A stretch of DNA of 25,045 nt from Nitrospira sp. UBA2083. Lineage in GTDB: Bacteria; Nitrospirota; Nitrospiria; Nitrospirales; Nitrospiraceae. The position numbers were made by a program, and so were the translations under genes. The notes beneath the pieces were generated by a model. The model was not told where the DNA came from. It was given only the letters and a program-made list of their open reading frames with translations, and did not search any database. Where the stretch lies: contig DCZN01000106.1 in the NCBI GenBank assembly GCA_002331625.1, positions 11,406 through 36,450 of the forward strand. The letters run 5' to 3'. Positions 22,470 through 25,045 of the stretch are shown here, in pieces (positions within the stretch are counted from its first letter, which is position 1; each line of letters begins with the position of its first letter).

Positions 22470-24104
22470 TTACATCTTCATACCTCCCATATCCATCCCT
22501 GACATATCATGCATACCCTCTGACGTATCGTGCACAAATTCTCCAGGCGGAGGCTTGATCTCCTTCTCCCGGTTCAGTTGGTCGATCTGCTGCATCAACA
22601 GGTCGGTATCAGTCCAACCGGCATTATCCCACTGGGGAATCCATCGCGCACGCAAATACCCGTAACGGTCGATCAAGAACTCCATGTGTGGAGGGACCGA
22701 CCCTTCCCCTATCAGATCAGGATGGCTGATCGTCCGACGGAACAAGGAGAGCGCACGGGCAATCGCGTCCGCTCCCTGAAGCACCACGGGAAAAGGCGAG
22801 TCCCTCGTGACTCTGGCTCGCTTCTGCAGGTCAAGGTTATTCATCGGCACCAGCAGTACTTTCGCCTCACGGCTCGTGAGATCTCCCGAAATCCCTTTCA
22901 GTTGAGCGAGTCGTTCACGTGATTCCGGCCAAGAAAACACGACCACCAACACGACATTCTGTCGACGAAAGTCCTTCAACCGCCCGCTCGTCCCGTCATG
23001 GGCGTCATAGGAGAAGTCCGGAGGGGCAAGAAAAGGTTGATCGGGGAGGACTCGAGGGTTGATGATGCGTGCTTGATAGCCCCGCGAGATGGCATGAATA
23101 AGGTTCACAAGATCCCACCGTTCCTCCTCTGAAAATTTCTCTCCCCATGCCGGCATGCCCGCCTCGGGTATCCCGTTGGTCAGCCAATGGAAAAAATCAC
23201 CCGGGGTATGCATGGTTGCGTGCGGCTCCATCAACAGATTGACCGGTTGCTTCGGCAATGCTTTAGCCAGCACGCCATCACCTTTGGCTTGTGGTCCGTG
23301 ACAGGAGACACAGTTCGCAGCAAACAGCGAGAGGCCGTGCGCAACGGAGCTGGCTTTGAATGGAACCGGAGTCGGACGATACGTTTCGGGATAGGCGGGT
23401 ACCGTTAAAGCCGGCACTCCAATCACGAGCGCACAGATCGTCAGTGAAATCGGGATGCCGAGCCGCCAGTTCGACCGCCACCGCCTCTTCTGGCCGAGGA
23501 GGACGACACCCCCAGCTAAGATAAGAAGGAACGTCCCCACCCACACACGGGTCACCGTGTCCGGCATCCCCATGCCCCACGTGCCGTCGATGGAAAAGCG
23601 GAAGGGGTAAGGCCAATCATGAATGACCGCGTGATTGGGTGGATGCAAGTTCGTCAGCATGGTTCCTGCCGACACCAGTGCGAGCGCGAACAGGCCTTCG
23701 ATCGTGACCCATGTTCGGAGTCTACGCTTGGCCACCGAGGCCGCGCCCGTATTTTGTTTGAGCACCGGTAGCCACGCGAAGTGTATTTGCAAGGCAATCA
23801 CCAGAACGAGCAAGAGTATCGTGAGCTTGCAGATAAGCAACCAGCCGGAGTCGGTCACGAACACAGCCGCATACTTTGGGTCGACCATAGGATGCGCAGC
23901 CATCAACCCCGTGACAAAGACCGAGACCAGTACAAGCAACTCTATGGCTGATAATCGTTCCAGTATTTGGATATTCAACCAGTTCGTCTTCATATACGGC
24001 TGCTGCGCGGTTGCGGCGAACGCTAGCATTAGAAATACCAGCAACCCTCCGACCCAGATGCTTGCGAGGATGAAGTGGACTGCGTCAGGTGACATGGTTG
24101 TCAT
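22470..24104 (-). CDS. CopD-like / cytochrome c / thioredoxin-fold fusion with Met-rich tail
   Basis: This 544-residue membrane protein has three parts. Residues 1 to about 235 hold six predicted membrane helices resembling the CopD family, with early VHF and WVGG motifs. Residues about 250-340 are a monoheme cytochrome c with CVSCH (265-269) and a downstream Met in GMPAWG that could be the sixth ligand. Residues about 355-515 resemble an SCO/thioredoxin fold, but the usual CxxxC position reads SWPES, so both redox cysteines are missing. The last 20 residues are rich in Met, His and Asp, like a copper-binding tail. The start at 24104 has GAGGA 9 bp upstream. Copper handling coupled to electron transfer is inferred. 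It is convergent with the degQ-like gene. Confidence 0.8.
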   Translation of the reverse strand: MTTMSPDAVHFILASIWVGGLLVFLMLAFAATAQQPYMKTNWLNIQILERLSAIELLVLVSVFVTGLMAAHPMVDPKYAAVFVTDSGWLLICKLTILLLVLVIALQIHFAWLPVLKQNTGAASVAKRRLRTWVTIEGLFALALVSAGTMLTNLHPPNHAVIHDWPYPFRFSIDGTWGMGMPDTVTRVWVGTFLLILAGGVVLLGQKRRWRSNWRLGIPISLTICALVIGVPALTVPAYPETYRPTPVPFKASSVAHGLSLFAANCVSCHGPQAKGDGVLAKALPKQPVNLLMEPHATMHTPGDFFHWLTNGIPEAGMPAWGEKFSEEERWDLVNLIHAISRGYQARIINPRVLPDQPFLAPPDFSYDAHDGTSGRLKDFRRQNVVLVVVFSWPESRERLAQLKGISGDLTSREAKVLLVPMNNLDLQKRARVTRDSPFPVVLQGADAIARALSLFRRTISHPDLIGEGSVPPHMEFLIDRYGYLRARWIPQWDNAGWTDTDLLMQQIDQLNREKEIKPPPGEFVHDTSEGMHDMSGMDMGGMKM

Positions 24105-24940
24105 AGGTCTTGTCCTCTAAACGACTCCTCGCCATCGTTCCTATTACCATTCAAGACGCAAACACGGTTTGGGCCCCTTAGCTGGTGATTTTATCGAGCG
24201 CGACACGGGTGTTTCTATGCCCGCTCAGCGCCTCATGTGGTCGCGTCTATCCACCGTCCAGAGAATCTCGACACATCACCTTCTCGCATCATGTTTCCCA
24301 GAGCTGTTGCGATTCACCCGGCGTAGATCATGGTCGAACAGTTTCTGTTCAGATCTTACATCTCGATGGCAGCGGACCCAACGCTGCACCTGCATGTCAG
24401 TGCAGTAACTATGACCTGTTTTGAAAAAGTGGGGCCTAAGCCATTGAGATCGTTCACGCTGTGTCGTTCTCTACACGCCACTGGTTGCGAAAATGTCAGG
24501 CTGTTATTTTCATACTGCAGGGTGGCCGCGTTGCGGTCATGAGAACTATCTCAAAATCAATTTGCCCAGATGCAGCACCTTCACGTGATGGGCTATGGCC
24601 AGCAGGAAGTAGCGGAATCCTTGGGAAGAAACGTGGAGGTCGGCTTGCTAACCCTCACGCCAGCGTTGTCGGATCAAACGGCACTTTTGCATTTTGGGAT
24701 GGGTTTGAGTGCCGTTCTTACCAATCAGAGTAACCCTGCACCTGAATCTCAAGGACTCAACGCACGCACGGTGCAAGCTGACTCACAGGTTCTGCACGTA
24801 ATTTTTCTTCGTCTACCAGGTAGTGTTACGAGTTCCCCCCTCTCAGGTAAGAGCAGATATCATGGACCCATCTGGTTTTCATGGTGGAAGCGGTGTGTCG
24901 TAACCAGCTGTTTTGTCGTTATGCAGAAGGAGGTTTCATC
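24105..24940. other. 836-bp stretch without a convincing gene
   Basis: Several open frames cross this stretch on the + strand (the longest at 24570-25001), but they lack ribosome-binding sites and recognisable domains, and the longest overlaps the true gene at 24941 in another frame. I see no RNA gene, repeat or strong hairpin. It should hold the divergent promoters of the fusion gene and of the 24941 gene. Confidence 0.5.
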
Positions 24941-25045
24941 ATGGCAGCATCAAGCGAGCGAGGCTATGACGTCTCACAGTGGTACGATTCGAAGCCGGTG
25001 AAGATCGGCTGGTTGGCGATGGTGGCGATCGGGGTGTTTTGGGTG
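24941..25045 (+). CDS. Membrane protein N-terminus (3' truncated by the window end)
   Basis: Thirty-five codons are visible. A polar start containing YDVSQWYDSKPVK leads into the first membrane helix (IGWLAMVAIGVFWV). An AAGGAGG site lies 8 bp before the ATG, so the start is secure. The style recalls the N-termini of large respiratory membrane subunits in Nitrospira, such as cytochrome bd-like oxidase subunits, but this is an impression from 35 residues and not an identification. Confidence 0.6.
   Translation, partial: MAASSERGYDVSQWYDSKPVKIGWLAMVAIGVFWV

Noticed and set aside
24570..25001. A + strand frame of 143 codons before the window end
   Set aside because: No ribosome-binding site; low-complexity, unrecognisable product; overlaps in another frame the better supported gene at 24941.

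Overview
The window looks like part of a bacterial chromosome, most probably from Nitrospira or a close relative (phylum Nitrospirota). This is inferred from the gene mix and moderately high GC: an AceE-type pyruvate dehydrogenase operon, c-type cytochrome and copper-related membrane proteins, SPW-type small membrane proteins and many small secreted proteins. No rRNA, tRNA, CRISPR array or complete insertion sequence was seen.

Region 1 (1-7160, all + strand) is a tight pyruvate-metabolism operon: pyruvate dehydrogenase E1 (AceE type, 5' end outside the window), E2, E3, a lipoate-protein ligase family protein that could lipoylate E2, and an acetolactate synthase resembling the catabolic AlsS/BudB type, joined to the ligase by an ATGA overlap. 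Together they would direct pyruvate to acetyl-CoA or to acetolactate.

Region 2 (7420-9863, - strand) is a three-gene envelope operon: a small predicted outer-membrane beta-barrel protein, a solute-binding lipoprotein without a transporter, and a DUF3365 (Tll0287-like) protein with a CxxCH heme site. A 12-bp perfect palindrome lies upstream.

Region 3 (about 10.1-20.6 kb) is an accessory, stress-like island made of small genes. A - strand block (13471 down to 10955) runs Hsp20, a secreted helical protein, a 58-residue membrane protein, a 34-residue Trp-rich peptide, a secreted 225-residue protein, a broken SPW gene and an intact SPW gene, ending at a strong hairpin. A + strand block (16.2-20.6 kb) carries two small proteins, a secreted five-repeat beta protein, a second Hsp20, a paralogue of the secreted helical protein and a zinc-ribbon protein. 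Between the blocks are two tiny membrane proteins and a GT4 glycosyltransferase. The glycosyltransferase is bracketed by two copies of a MITE-like repeat of about 185 bp, and that whole unit is bracketed by two copies of a 140-bp leader repeat. Five transcription units here, including both Hsp20 genes, start with the same promoter-like signal, CTTGAC-N13-RRWTTR, with invariant spacing. I consider this putative regulon, with its structured leaders and microproteins, the best candidate for an undescribed system.

Region 4 (20697-24104) holds a DegP/DegQ-type periplasmic protease (+) and, convergent to it, a three-part membrane protein (CopD-like membrane domain, cytochrome c, thioredoxin-fold domain without its cysteines) ending in a Met/His-rich tail. 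An 836-bp stretch without a convincing gene follows, and the window ends in the first 35 codons of a membrane protein.
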